Positions 19,837 to 31,663 of a stretch of DNA of 34,810 bases are shown piece by piece. The number at the start of each line of letters is the position of its first letter. The first letter of the stretch is position 1. Both the position numbers and the translations under genes were made by a program. Location of the stretch: NCBI GenBank assembly GCA_010094045.1, contig ML986859.1:1-34810 (forward strand), given 5' to 3'. This stretch comes from Lojkania enalia (Eukaryota > Ascomycota > Dothideomycetes > Pleosporales). The notes under the pieces were generated by a model. The model had not been told where the DNA came from. It worked only from the letters and a program-made list of their open reading frames with translations, and did not search any database.

Positions 19837-21675
19837 TATTATAAATATCTCTAGTAGAACTCTTATATTAGATTCTATTAAGATCTAGAACTCTATATAG
19901 TTAGTAAAATAAGATTAGTATAGAATATAAAATATACTTAATTATTTAGTTAACTAAGTAATTAAGTAAGATAGATAGTAGAGAAACTAAATTATATTTA
20001 AAAACTTTACAACTTTATTCTTTATAGCTCTTTAATATATTTTATAAGCGAGTTGTCTACTTAAGTAAATTACCTACTTTTGCTAAAAAGTTATACTCTA
20101 CCTACTTATAACGTAATATAATAACTACCTTAACTTTAATTAATCTATTAAAAAGGTTAGATATTACTAGCTATTTTAGCTATTAATTAAGATTAAATTT
20201 AGAGTATATAAAGTATTATAGCTATCTATAGCATCCCCTAAATGACGTTTAGAGACTAATATACTAGTAAACCTTTATAATATAATTATAAGCCTAATTT
20301 AAAGAAGCTTATAAAGCTAGAAGAATTGACTATAATATAGTATATACTAAATCTATTATCTTATAGATATCCTCCTATAATTAATAGTATATAAGATATA
20401 GCTAACTATTTATTTAGAGTTTTCTCTATAGATTAAGTTAATAAAAACTAGCTAATAAACTTTATTAATCGTATTCTAAAGCTTAAAATATACTTCTATT
20501 AAAAATACAACTATTAAAAAGCTCTCTATAAAGATTTTAAAGTTATTAGTAGCTAGTTTAACCTTTAGTATATAAGGTAGTATATAGTAAGCGCTTATCG
20601 TCTACTAGTTATTAATAGTTATAAGAGCTATAAGTCTACTAAATTTTAGCTATTCTATAAAGAGAAGGATATTATTCTATTATATATACTAGTATATTTA
20701 TTATATCTACTATAGCCTCTAGATATAGGCTGTTTTTTACTATTAAAGAAAGTATATAAGCGTAAGATTAATAAGTTTATATAAGCTAGTATCTATTATA
20801 TTATAAAGCTTAACTTTCTACCAACCTTTTATATAGTATATTAGTACTCTATTACTAAGGCTAATATATATATAAGCTTTTAAAATTTTAGTTTAAAACT
20901 ATATAATTCTAATATAATATTATTAAAGCTTAATATTAAGCTTTATACTCTATTATTACTACTAGTAGCTAGTTACCTCTAGGAGTTAAAAATATCAACT
21001 AATACTGTTAAACTAGAGTCTTAAATAATACTAATTTAAGACTATATTACTAAGTATTAGAATAGCTTACTTACTATAATTAATAATTTTCTTAATTTAC
21101 TTACTAAAAGTACTATATAAATAGTTCATTTATACATACTATTTTAGCGTTAAATTAGTTAGTTTTAGAAAGTAAATAAGGCTCTATTATTTCATAAAAA
21201 GTGATTAAAAAAAGTTCTATAGAAGTAAGATAGTTTTACTAAAGCTAAAGCTGCTAAGATAGCTACTTAAAAGGAGGTAGATAAGTAGTTAGAGGATAAA
21301 ATATACGTAGGTAAGAAGTATAGAAGAGTAGATATACTATACTAGAAGTACTATAGTTGCTGCAGCAAGCTTAGATATAATACTAGAACTTATATAGTAG
21401 TAGATAAATAGTATATTTATCCCCTATTAAATTATTATAATAATACATACAGGTATTATTATAATATATACCTCTAAATATAGAGATAGCTAATAAAGTA
21501 GGTAACTTACTTAAGTAGATAACTTACTTATAAAATATATTATAGTTAACTTAAATATCTTTTATATATTCTACTTATATACTTCTATTATAAACTCTTA
21601 AGAATAATTCTTATAGTATATAATTACTTTTAGTTATTATCCTATCTTATATATAGCTAATTAGAGGCTATTATA
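19837..21675 (+). repeat. Family Y LTR, copy 2 (5' LTR of a second element), split by a pogo transposon
   Basis: The left part (19837–20034) and right part (21541–21675) join into one LTR that aligns with 19440–19783. The break falls inside CTCTTTATAG. A gag region follows on the + strand, so this is a 5' LTR. It lies head-to-tail behind the 3' LTR of copy 1. Confidence 0.72.
20035..21540 (+). mobile_element. Complete but RIP-dead pogo/Fot1-type DNA transposon
   Basis: The 1506 bp are bounded by 46-bp terminal inverted repeats (20035–20080 and 21495–21540; outermost ATATATTTTATAAG and CTTATAAAATATAT) and a TA target duplication (20033–20034 and 21541–21542). TA duplication is the rule in the Tc1/mariner superfamily. 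On the + strand the transposase remnant starts near 20220 (LKKLIKLEELTII and YILNL in the DNA-binding half, related to the protein at 3300–3786). It ends in a DDE-domain stretch near 20700–20960, with PLDIGCF at 20716 followed by LLKKVYKRKI and LNFLPTFY. Multiple stops show it cannot produce transposase. It inserted into a family-Y LTR. Confidence 0.85.
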
Positions 21676-22620
21676 TTTTAACTACTCTTATAAGATTAGA
21701 AGAAGTAAGACTAGTTAAACTACTCTAGTTATAAGAAAAAAAATACCCTTAATAAGTATTATAGAAAACTTATATATATAGAATATTAGAATTAGCTAAT
21801 AAAACTACGTCTTTAAAAGTAGATATAGTAACTATATTTATATAAATATAGAACAAGTTAGTATAATAATAAAACTAGCTAGCCTTAGTAGATAAAAAGA
21901 TTAGAAGTTTAAAAGAGGTTTAAAATAGTCTTTTTAAAAATCTTAAAAAAATTATAAAATAGTTAATAGTAAATAAAGAATATAACTTATAAAAATTATC
22001 TAGAAGTTTAAATAGATAAAAAGAATACTATAAATAATATATTATAAGTAATAAATTAAACTAGTACTATTTAAAAAATCTAATAGAACTAGATCTAAAT
22101 TTAAAAAGTTTCTAGTAGTAGTAAAAATTTATATTAACGTTAATTTAAATATTATCTAATATAAAAATAAGAAAGTATTATTTATAAAAGTATATCTTAT
22201 AGGTAAACTATTTAACTAGTTCTAGTTCTTTTTAATAGACTTTAAGAACTATATAGAAGAATATTAGAAGAGTAAAAGTAAGATAATATTTATAAATCTA
22301 GTATACTTCTAATAGAAACTTAAACTAGTATTTAGAGATATTAATAAAGTATAAGCTATAGAAGATAAACTTTATAATCTAGTTTAACTAGAATTTATTA
22401 TAGAGATTTTTAGCTAGTCTACTTAGCTATATTAGATATTATACTAGATATTATACTATATATTAGCTAATATACCTCTTTTTTATATATATAAATATAG
22501 CCTGCTAGCTATTTTTAACTAAGTAGTTTAACTCCTTATCTCCCTCTCTAAAATAAGATTTACCTTTTACTATAGTTATAAGCTTAGTTACTATATTAAA
22601 ATAACTATAACTTAATTTAT
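21676..22620 (+). pseudogene. gag remnant of family Y element, 5' part
   Basis: Downstream of the split LTR, the + strand reads, through stops, as a Tf2-like Gag: a YLVGKLFN-F segment, then DFKNYIEEYQKSK, LVYFQQKLKLVFRDI and EDKLYNLVQLEFI (about 22170–22400). Gag forms the virus-like particle shell. The similarity fades after about 22600 and no protease or reverse transcriptase follows, so this copy is truncated. The first 350 bp look like leader plus the charged N-terminus of Gag. Confidence 0.65.
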
Positions 22621-23122
22621 ATATTATAATTAATATTACTTCTTTTTATTTAGTATTATAATATTATAATATTATTATCTTTATTATTTACTAATAATCT
22701 TTAGATATTTAGCTATTAGAATTATATATAAATTCTATACTTTATAAGTTTATTAATATACTATATTATATTTAAAGCTATTCTTTTAGTATTATATATA
22801 GATTCTATACTTTATAAACTTATTAATATATTATATTATATTTAAGGCTATTTTATTCTCTTATATTAATATATTCTAGTATATTTTTAGTATTATAATA
22901 GTTATATACCCTTCTATAGTTATATTTAAAAAGAAGATACTTAGTACTTCTAGTAATTAGAAGGATTAGCTTAAATAGTATAAATTAATAGCTAGTAGAG
23001 TAAGAATATAAGAATATTTAGATCTAAATATACCTTTTAAAAAGGTTAAAATCTATAGATTAAAACCTCTCCTTTTTAATATAGATAAGTTTTAAACCTT
23101 AAAAATAAATCTAGAAGAGAAA
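22621..23122. other. AT-rich segment with a 70-bp tandem duplication, no gene seen
   Basis: Very AT-rich DNA. Two 70-bp units stand directly in tandem (22716–22785 and 22786–22855). The rest has no recognised domain or terminal structure. Confidence 0.6.
22716..22855 (+). repeat. 70-bp tandem duplication (2 units)
   Basis: Unit 1 begins TTAGAATTATATATAAATTC, and unit 2 begins TTAGTATTATATATAGATTC. They differ at few positions (mostly A/G or C/T). No open frame spans them. Confidence 0.8.
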
Positions 23123-23401
23123 TATAATAATATAGATAAGATAATAAGTTTAAATATAATATAAATTTATTTAGAGGTATATAGAAGTATATAAAGGTTT
23201 AGAGACCTAAGAATTCTATTAATACTTATAGACCTTATATAAAAAAATATAGAAAAACTATTAAACTATTTATAAGAGAGTATATAATTATATATAAATA
23301 GAAAAAAAGGCGGAGCTAAAAGTAAAATAAGATAAGTAAAAAGCTTTAGGATAAAATTATATATAAAGCTTTTCATAGAATAATTTCTTTATATTATAAT
23401 A
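23123..23401 (-). repeat. Solo LTR of family A
   Basis: The 279 bp lie in the same orientation as 8087–8365, from TATAATAATATAG to TATATTATAATA. The flanking 5-mers AGAAA (23118–23122) and GGAAA (23402–23406) agree at four of five positions, compatible with a decayed target duplication. No family A internal sequence adjoins, so it probably arose by LTR–LTR recombination. Confidence 0.7.
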
Positions 23402-25376
23402 GGAAAATAGAAAGATATTATTATAAATATAGAATATTAAGAGGTACTGCTTCTATAGTTAAGGCTCGATCTAATATTAGCTACTATATAGATTAACTTA
23501 AACGAGGACTAATAAGATAATAATAAATAGAAATATATTAGAAACTAATTATTAAATAGTAAGTAGTATGACTATAGGAATTAGGGAGATAATTAGCTAA
23601 ATAATAAGGTATAGTATAATTTATATATATAATAATAGTAGAAGTATTAAATATAGTAGAATAAATCTAATAGACCTAATAGACCTAATAAACTAGGCTT
23701 AGTAAGCTTAGATCTAACTATATAAAATAGAAGATTTTTTTAGTAGATTAAATCCTATATAATTATTCTTATAGATTTATTTTATTATTATATTAGACTT
23801 CTAAATATACTTATTATATTTAAAGAACCAGCGATTCTAATATTCTCTTTTTACTAAAGTTACTATCTCTAACTAATTTAATATAAATAAACTCTAGTAT
23901 ATATATAACTATAATAGTAGTTATTATATATACTAGTAGTATATAGGTTAGTAATATAATAACTACTTAATATTAAGAGAATAGAAACTATCTAAAAATA
24001 TCTACTATATTATAAAGTTCAGTTATAATAACTTAAAAGCTATAAGCTCTAGAAAAAACTATAGTATAAAAAGTATAGAAATAGAAGACCTATATTATAT
24101 AAATATAATATACGCTAACTATAGCTAGAACTAACCTAGCTAAAGCTAAATAATAAATATAAGCTAAAATAGCTTTACTAAAAAAGTTTAATAGTAAGAA
24201 AGAATATATTAACCCCTTTCTTATATTAATAGAATTATACTTTAGGTTTAATAGTATAACCTTCTTTCTAGATAAAGATAAGATTTTAGCTATAATAATA
24301 AATATAGAAGAAATACTACTAGTATAAGCCGAACTATTTATAGCTAATTAGCTGGAAAATAGAGGTAATATAAAGAAGACTAGAAAATCTATAGATAAAT
24401 TCTTTAAAAGTTAAAAAGAATTTAAAAATAAAGTCTAAAACGTTTTTAGAGAAGTAAATATAAAATAGAAAGTATAAAAGAAGCTATTAAAGCTAATCTA
24501 GACTAAGAAATTAATAGATTATACTATAGAGTTTTAGAGACTTAATACTAGACTAAGATAGGATAATAGTATATTAGTAGGAATCTTCTATAAAAGGTTT
24601 AAAGATAAGGTTAAAGATAATCTAACTAGAAAAGAAAGGCTAATAGAGCTGTTAGAAATAATCGAATTAGCGGTTAAGATTAACAACTATTAATATAAGT
24701 AGGAGATAGAAAAATAATCTTAGCTGTAAATATTTGTACTAACTAAGAAGGAGAATAAAATAGTACTATAAGATAGTAATCTAATAGTCCTTAGAAAAGT
24801 TGAAAAAGATAAGGGAAAGAACTACTAATAATTAAAGATAAGTAATCTTAAGAAAGAAAAGCTTAAAAAAGAAGTGTATCTTCTATATAGATAAAAAGGG
24901 TACTATATAAAAGAATATCTAAATAAGAAGAAGAAAACTTAAATAATAATTATATAACCTATTAATAGATACTAATAACTAATATAGTATTAAATATATT
25001 ATATAGATAATAGATATAGAATATACTATTTAGTAAAAGAAGAAAGTAATTATTAATTATAGCTAAAAAGAGTAGTAGTAGTTATTAGATATATAGAATA
25101 TCTATTAGGTATATTAAGGCTTAATAGTATATTAATTTTAGAAAGAATAAAGTAAAAGAAGTATTAGATCTATAGTAAAATATATTAGATAAAACTATAC
25201 TTCTAGAAATATTAGAATATATTATTTAAAGAAGTAACGTTCTAAGACAACTAGAGTATATTAGAAACTATAGTAAAATTAGTAGAGAAAATTATAGACA
25301 AAGAAATATTCGAGTATATATAGGAGATATACTAAAACTACTCTATAGAATAGGTAAAAGATAAGAAAGGTGTAAT
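23402..25376 (+). pseudogene. gag remnant (with zinc knuckle) of another Ty3/gypsy element
   Basis: From about 24100 the + strand reads as Gag through stops: FRFNSITFFLDKDKI, then KFFKS-KEFKNKV, RLIELLEIIELAVKINNY, and a zinc knuckle at 24877–24918 in which CX2CX4HX4C appears as Y-LLY-R-KGYYIKEY, Cys and His having become Tyr by RIP. The 0.7 kb before it (23402–24100) and the 0.45 kb after it have no recognised domain; the latter may be protease. Reverse transcriptase does not follow, because the family A copy B begins at 25377. The LTRs of this element are not visible, so I cannot assign it to A, Y or N. Confidence 0.65.
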
Positions 25377-25629
25377 AATACGAAGAAATTGTTCTATAAA
25401 AAGCTTTATATACAACTTTATCTTAAAGCTTTTTACTTATCTTATTCTACCCCCAGCTCTACTCCTTTTCCCTTCCGTATATAATTATATACTCCCTTAT
25501 AAGTAGCTTAATAGTTCTTTTATATTCTTTTATATAAGGCCTATAAGTATTAATAGAATTTCTAGATCTTTAAACCCCTATATATTCTTATATACTTTTA
25601 AGTAGATTTATACTGTATTTAGACCTATT
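25377..25629 (+). repeat. 5' LTR of family A copy B, left part (split by element N)
   Basis: Begins TGTAATAATACGAAG, the best-kept LTR start in the window, and runs to GACCTATT. There the 6-kb element N interrupts it. The remainder is at 31644–31663, with CTATT duplicated at the break. Confidence 0.85.
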
Positions 25630-25901
25630 TATTACAGTAATACTATAATACCTAAACCGGCTGCTAGCGATAACTATTAACTGCTAGCTAGAATATAACC
25701 GACTTATCTTAACTATAATAGAGGAAGGTTTTACTAACCTAGCTAGCCTATATAGTAGTATAGACCTAGCTTCTATAAAAACTTATATAATATAGATATC
25801 TCTATTTTTTATATAATATTTTAATATTTATATATAGTATATAGTAATAGAATTAACTATTTAAAGTACGATTAACTAACTATATATAAGTATCTATAAT
25901 A
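25630..25901 (+). repeat. 5' LTR of element N
   Basis: From TATTACAGTAATAC to TATCTATAATA. It aligns with 31336–31638 apart from a roughly 30-bp deletion after AATACCT. Direct repeat blocks include GAGGAAGGTTTTACTAA. Confidence 0.85.
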
Positions 25902-25939
25902 TTATATTATGTTATCTACTATTATATACTATAAACGAG

Positions 25940-28900
25940 AACGCGCTTATTAGTATATTTAAAGAGATCTAGAGTAAGCTAGACTCTTTATAGTAGAAGA
26001 ATAAGATGCTAGTAGAGGCCTTAATAACCTAGGAGAACTACTATAAGTTAGACCTTAAAGCGATATAAAGGGAATTTAGTAGCTGCTAAATAACTACCCC
26101 TCTACTAGCTACTAGTATATTAATAGTAATAGAACTATTACCTGCTTTTAGCCTAACTTAGCTTATAACCCTAGCTTCTAAATAGATACCTATATTAACT
26201 TCTAATCCGCCTAAAACTACGTATAACCTATATTTCCATTCTAACTACTTACCTAACCTTCTAATATTTTCTAGTAAATGCTTAAAGCTTTTACACTTTA
26301 TTAGAAAACTCTATTATAAACTAGAAGGAAACGCTGACTAATATTTAACTAAATATACCCGCCTTCTATATATTTATTTCTACCTAGAATAAGACCTAAT
26401 AATATTAGTTAACCTATTAATAGATAAGGGTATTAACTTTATAGATAGCTTAGTCGCCTTTTTAGAATCTACCTATAGTAACCGGAATAAGGAAACTATA
26501 GTATAGAATAAGTTAGAAACTTTAAAGTAAGGCTAAAGTAGGTTCTCTACTTACTTTACTAAATTCTAACGCCTGATTGTAGATACTAAACTAAATAAGA
26601 CCGGACAAATTATATATCTCTAATATTCTCTCTTTAATAAGCTCTACTGTGCTATAATTAGTATTATAATACCTAGCACCTTAAATAACTACACTAACCT
26701 AATTTCTCTATATAATATTAACCTATATTACCTATCTAATAACTACTATAAATAACTAAAGTATTATACTATTTATTAGAAGAACCTAAATACTATAGAA
26801 TTTAATACTTCTAGCTACGCGCTTATAAGCTCTAATAAATAAGAAAGGTACTGCTGTAAAGGATACTGTTATAAGTATAGTAGTAAAGGATATATTTTGC
26901 TAAAATATAGCGCCCCTCTACTATTAATCTATTAAGGGTCTTAGAGCCCTACTATACCCTATAAATCCTACTCTTAATCCTCTAACTAATCCTCTAACTA
27001 ATCCTTAATACGCTTATTATCTTATAGATAAAGCTATTACTCTTACTTCTAAACGTAGCTAGTTTTACTAACTAGAATATTGCTAAAAGGTCTATTTTAG
27101 AAGTAAGTTACTTTTTAGAACTATACTTATACCGAATCTCTATATATTTATAGAACTAACTTCTATAGAAATAGTTATAAGACTATTAGATTCTAGCTCC
27201 TTTTTTAATCTATTAAGACCTAGTCTAGTAAAATATTAATATTCTTATTAATACTAAGGCTACTAGTTATAGTTATATTTATAGAGACCTTATATATACC
27301 CTAAAACTCTAAAAGATATAACTTCCGTATAATTTATATCTAACTAGCTTTAATAGAGAAGTCTTTTATAAGGGGACTATCTCTTATTTAGTTACTTTAA
27401 CCCTCTAATATCTAAACTATTTAGAGACGGTATATTTCTATATAATTATATTAGAAAAATACTAGTTAATTCTAAGATAGTTATAGATATATAAGTATTA
27501 TATAAACCTAAACTACGAGAACAAATAGCTAGTCTTTACTACTAATTAATACCTAATTTAATACTTATAATCTACTAGTATTACTATCTACTAATAGGCT
27601 ATTTAAATAGTTATTAAAGACTATAAACTACCTAAACCTAATATAAAAGAAGACTTTAAAGTAATTAATTTATAACTCCTATATAGCCTAAAACTTAGGT
27701 AGTACTACTTAAAGCTCTATCTATTAAGCTATACCTAATATAATTACTAGCTATTTAAGATACTATACTAGTTAAAAGAACCTAAAATTAAAACTAACCT
27801 AACTTTAGATAAAGATTATAGTTAAGAGGACCTATCTAAACCTAAATATCTAAAGTCTATATTATAGCTAAATATATACTATATAAGTATTATACTATTA
27901 GTTTAACTCTTCTAGTAATTTAACTATAAAATCTTCGCTATATTAATAGCTAATATTAATAAGGCTCTAGTCTTAAAGGTATATACTAACCCTATTACTA
28001 AAATACCTAAAAAATACTATAACCTATTATCTATCTTCTTATATAAGAATATAGATAAGCTACCTAAATAATAATCGTATGATTATAAGATTAAACTAGA
28101 GAATAGTAAGTAAGCTAGCTTTAATCTACTCTATAGGATATCCTAGAACGAGCTGAAGGTACTAAAGAAGTATCTTAATAAGAACTTATCTAAGGAATTT
28201 ATTAGAGTAAGCTTATTACTAATAGCTATACCTATAATTTTTATAAAGAAATCTAGAGGTAGTTTCTAATTCTATATAGATTATAAAGTTCTAAATATTA
28301 TTACTATTAAAAACTAATACCTGATTCTACTAATCTAAGAAATATTAACTCAACTTAATAAGGCTAAATACTATATAAAACTTAATATTATTACCACGTT
28401 TAATAAGCTAAAGATTATTAAGGGAGATAAATAGAAAATTACCTTTTATATACACTATAAGCTGTTTAAATATCTAGTAATATCTTTTAGCCTAGTTAAT
28501 ACTTTAAGTACGTTTTAGTACTTTATAAATAATATACTAAGATTATATCTTAATATATTTTATACTACTTATATTAACAATATTTTAATATTTAGTAAGA
28601 ATCTAAAGGATTATAAGTAGTATATCTAGCTAGTTTTTAAAGCCTTAAGAGCGAATAGTCTATAGTTTAATATAGATAAGTTTAAGTTCTACTAGTTAGA
28701 AGTAACCTACCTAGAGTATATAATTATTATAGAAGGGATCTATATAGACTTAAAGAAGGTAGAAATAATTGTTAATTAAAAATACTCTAAGAATATAAAA
28801 GATATTTAAGTTTTAATAGGCTTCGTAAACTTCTACTAACAATTTATTAGCAACTTCTTATAGAAAGTCTCCTCCTTAATAGCCCTAACTAAGAAGAATA

Positions 28901-30960
28901 CTTAATTCGACTAGAATAATAGCTGTTAATATTCCTTTAACTACCTAAAGAATACTTTTATTTCTATACTAATTCTCTAATACTTTAACTCTAAACTACT
29001 AATAGTAGTAGAAGCTAATATATCTAATTTTATAACAGCTAGTATACTATCCTAAAGAGGCGCTAATAGTAAACTAAGACTTATTACCTACTTCTCTAAG
29101 TATATAAACTCTACTAAAAGTAACTATAAGATTTATAATAAGAAACTATTTGCGATTATCTAATATTTTAAATAATAGAGGCCCGAATTAGAAGGCGCAG
29201 CATTTTTTATAGAAGTACTAAGCGATTATAAGAACCTATAATACTTTATAATAATAAAGTAGCTAAGCTACTAATAAGTCTATTAGTTAGAATATCTGTT
29301 AAAGTTTAACTTTAGTATTATATACTAACCTAGAAAACTTGAAGAGAAGCTTAATACCTTAACTTAAAGGTTATAGAACGAGTCTATATAATAAGAGGCC
29401 TATAAAGGTTGTTAATAGATATTATTTCGTCTTAAACTATTCTAATAGATAGAAGTAGGCCGACTAATTATAGAGATTATTAATAAAGAATACCCAAATA
29501 ATAATCTAATCTAAAATACTCTAAAGCTATTAAAAGAAGAAACTTATTAATTTAAGCTTCTAACTCTAACTAACTATAAAGAGTATAATAACCAACTATA
29601 CTATTAAGATTAACTTATAGTACTAAACTATAATAAGTTAAAGCTTAAGCTGCTATAAGCTGTCTATAACTTACTATCTAATAGATACCCTAGTTAAGAG
29701 AAGACTTTAGAACTACTCTAGTATAAGTACTATTAGTTAAAGATATTTAATTCGGTATAATAATATATAAGCTATTATTATATATACTAAAGAAGTAAGA
29801 CTTCTAGAGAGAAGTACTATAGATTACTAAAACTATTACCTATATCTAAATAAAGGTTTTAAGATATTTTTATAGACGTTATAACTAATCTACTAGAATT
29901 AGAAGGTTGTACGAATATTATAGTAGTAGTTAATAGGCTTAGCAAGTATAGATATCTAATACTATATATAAGAATCGAAGCTTCTAATATTATTTAACTA
30001 TTCTATTACTATATATAAGTTTACTATAAACTATTATATATTATTACGTCTAACTATAGAATATAGTTTATTTCTATCTTTTACTAAGAGCTTTATAGAC
30101 AGCTATAAATTAATATATATATATTAACCAGCTTCTATCTAAAAACTAATAGCTAGATAGAAAATACTAATATAGTAATAGAATAAGTTCTCTAAGCCTA
30201 TACTAGTTATAAATAAGATAACTAGGTTAAATAACTATTAATAGCGCAGTTTAAAGTAAATAATATAGTATTTAAATTAATAAAAGTCTCTCTTTTTCTA
30301 GCCAACTTTAGCTAGCACCTTTAAATAGGCTTTAAACCGTCTATAGGGATCTATTAACTACTAAAACAGTCTCTAATAGCCTAAGAAACTAATAAACTAG
30401 TTAATAAGATAAAGGATATTATAGAGTATATTAGAGAAGAACTTATCTAGGTATAAGTATTCTAATAAGAGTATGCTAACTGTAAGCGCGTACCAGCCTC
30501 TAACTACTAAGTTAGTAATCTAGTCTAGCTAGACGTTAAGAATATATATATATAAAGACCGTTAAAAAAGTTTAACTAGAAGAATATAAGCCTCTATAAA
30601 GTTATTATAAAGGTATTCTTATATACTTATAGATTAAAGCTACCTAAATTAGCTAAAATACATCCTATATTCTATATATTACTATTATAGCTAGTATCTA
30701 AGTTATCTAACTACTTATCTAGTTAATAAGTATACAACCCTAAACCTATTAAAATTAATAGAGAACTAGAATACCTTATTAAGTAAATAGAAGACTTCTA
30801 CTATAACTAATAGAGACGCCGGCATAAATACCTAGTTAAGTAGACTAGCTATTATAACCTAGAATAGTATCCGGCTAGTAATTTTACTAAGATAACTACT
30901 ATAGAAGATTACTATACTAGAAACTTAAATAAATAAGACCTAAATATAATATTATGTCTA
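25940..30960 (+). pseudogene. gag-pol of element N
   Basis: Gag covers about 25940–26930. It includes YLTKYTRLLYIYFYLEQDL and a zinc knuckle at 26867–26908 (CYKYSSKGYILLKY, from CX2CX4HX4C). Reverse transcriptase lies at about 28200–28780 and includes IPIIFIKKS, IDYKVLN and YINNILIFSK (28570–28599), in which both catalytic Asp of YLDD read as Asn. RNase H ends near 29370. Integrase lies at about 29800–30560 with a TSFYLKTNS-IENTN stretch, followed by LAKIHPIFYILLL. A chromodomain at about 30768–30930 reads EYLIK-IEDFYYN and RRRHKYLVK, ending YPASNFT. These regions make the particle, copy RNA into DNA and integrate it. Stops at former Gln/Trp codons occur throughout. The segment 26930–28200 probably held protease but shows no clear active site. 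Confidence 0.85.
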
Positions 30961-31321
30961 GATTCTTAATTAGATACTAGAGTCTAATTTAAATATATTT
31001 CTAGACGTCTGTAATAATACTATACTAATATAATACTAGTAATAGTACTATTATATAAATTAATCTAACCTAATCTCTAATATAATACTACTATATAAAT
31101 TAAACCAACCTAATCTCTAGTATAGTACTACTATATAATAATAATTAGTTGTGCTGATATATCTATAATCTAACCTAATTCCTAATATAGTACTATTATA
31201 TAATAATAACTAATCGCGCTAATATATTTATAATCTTAACTAATACTAGTATTAATAACTACTACTTAATTATAAATAACCTGAATATAATATAAAAACT
31301 TAACTTATAGGAGCTTATAAC

Positions 31322-31335
31322 TAAAAGGGGGGTAC
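31322..31335 (+). other. Polypurine tract of element N
   Basis: TAAAAGGGGGGTAC lies directly before the 3' LTR start at 31336, confirming the + strand orientation. Confidence 0.8.
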
Positions 31336-31638
31336 TATTATAGTAATACTATAATACCTCTATACCTATACTACTCTAACTATAATATCTAAACTAGCTA
31401 TTAATAATAACTATTAGCTGCTAGCTAGAATATAACTAATTTATCTTAACTATAATAGAGGAAGGTTTTACTAATCTAGCTAGCCTATATAGTAGTATAG
31501 ACCTAGTTTCTATAAAAACCTATATAATATAGATATTTCTATTCTTTATATAATATTTTAATATTTATATATAGTATATAGTAATAGAATTAACTGTTTA
31601 AAGTGCGATTAATTAACTATATATAAGCGTCTATAATA
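31336..31638 (+). repeat. 3' LTR of element N
   Basis: The 303 bp run from TATTATAGTAATAC to GTCTATAATA, and are followed by the target duplication CTATT. Confidence 0.87.
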
Positions 31639-31643
31639 CTATT

Positions 31644-31663
31644 ATCTTACTTATACTATTATA
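31644..31663 (+). repeat. 5' LTR of family A copy B, right part
   Basis: The last 20 bp of the A LTR (ATCTTACTTATACTATTATA) resume right after the CTATT duplication of element N. They lead into the A leader TTATATAGAAGAACTTAATA, which also stands beside the A LTR at 16888 on the - strand. Confidence 0.8.

Larger units (their letters stand above)
25630..31638 (+). mobile_element. Complete nested Ty3/gypsy chromovirus N (6.0 kb), RIP-dead
   Basis: LTRs lie at 25630–25901 and 31336–31638, with 5-bp target duplications CTATT at 25625–25629 and 31639–31643. This proves a single insertion into the LTR of copy B. The order gag, reverse transcriptase, RNase H, integrase, chromodomain, polypurine tract is that of chromoviruses. 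All frames are broken by TAG/TAA, so it is inactive. The 5' LTR lacks about 30 bp present in the 3' LTR near its start. Confidence 0.9.
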
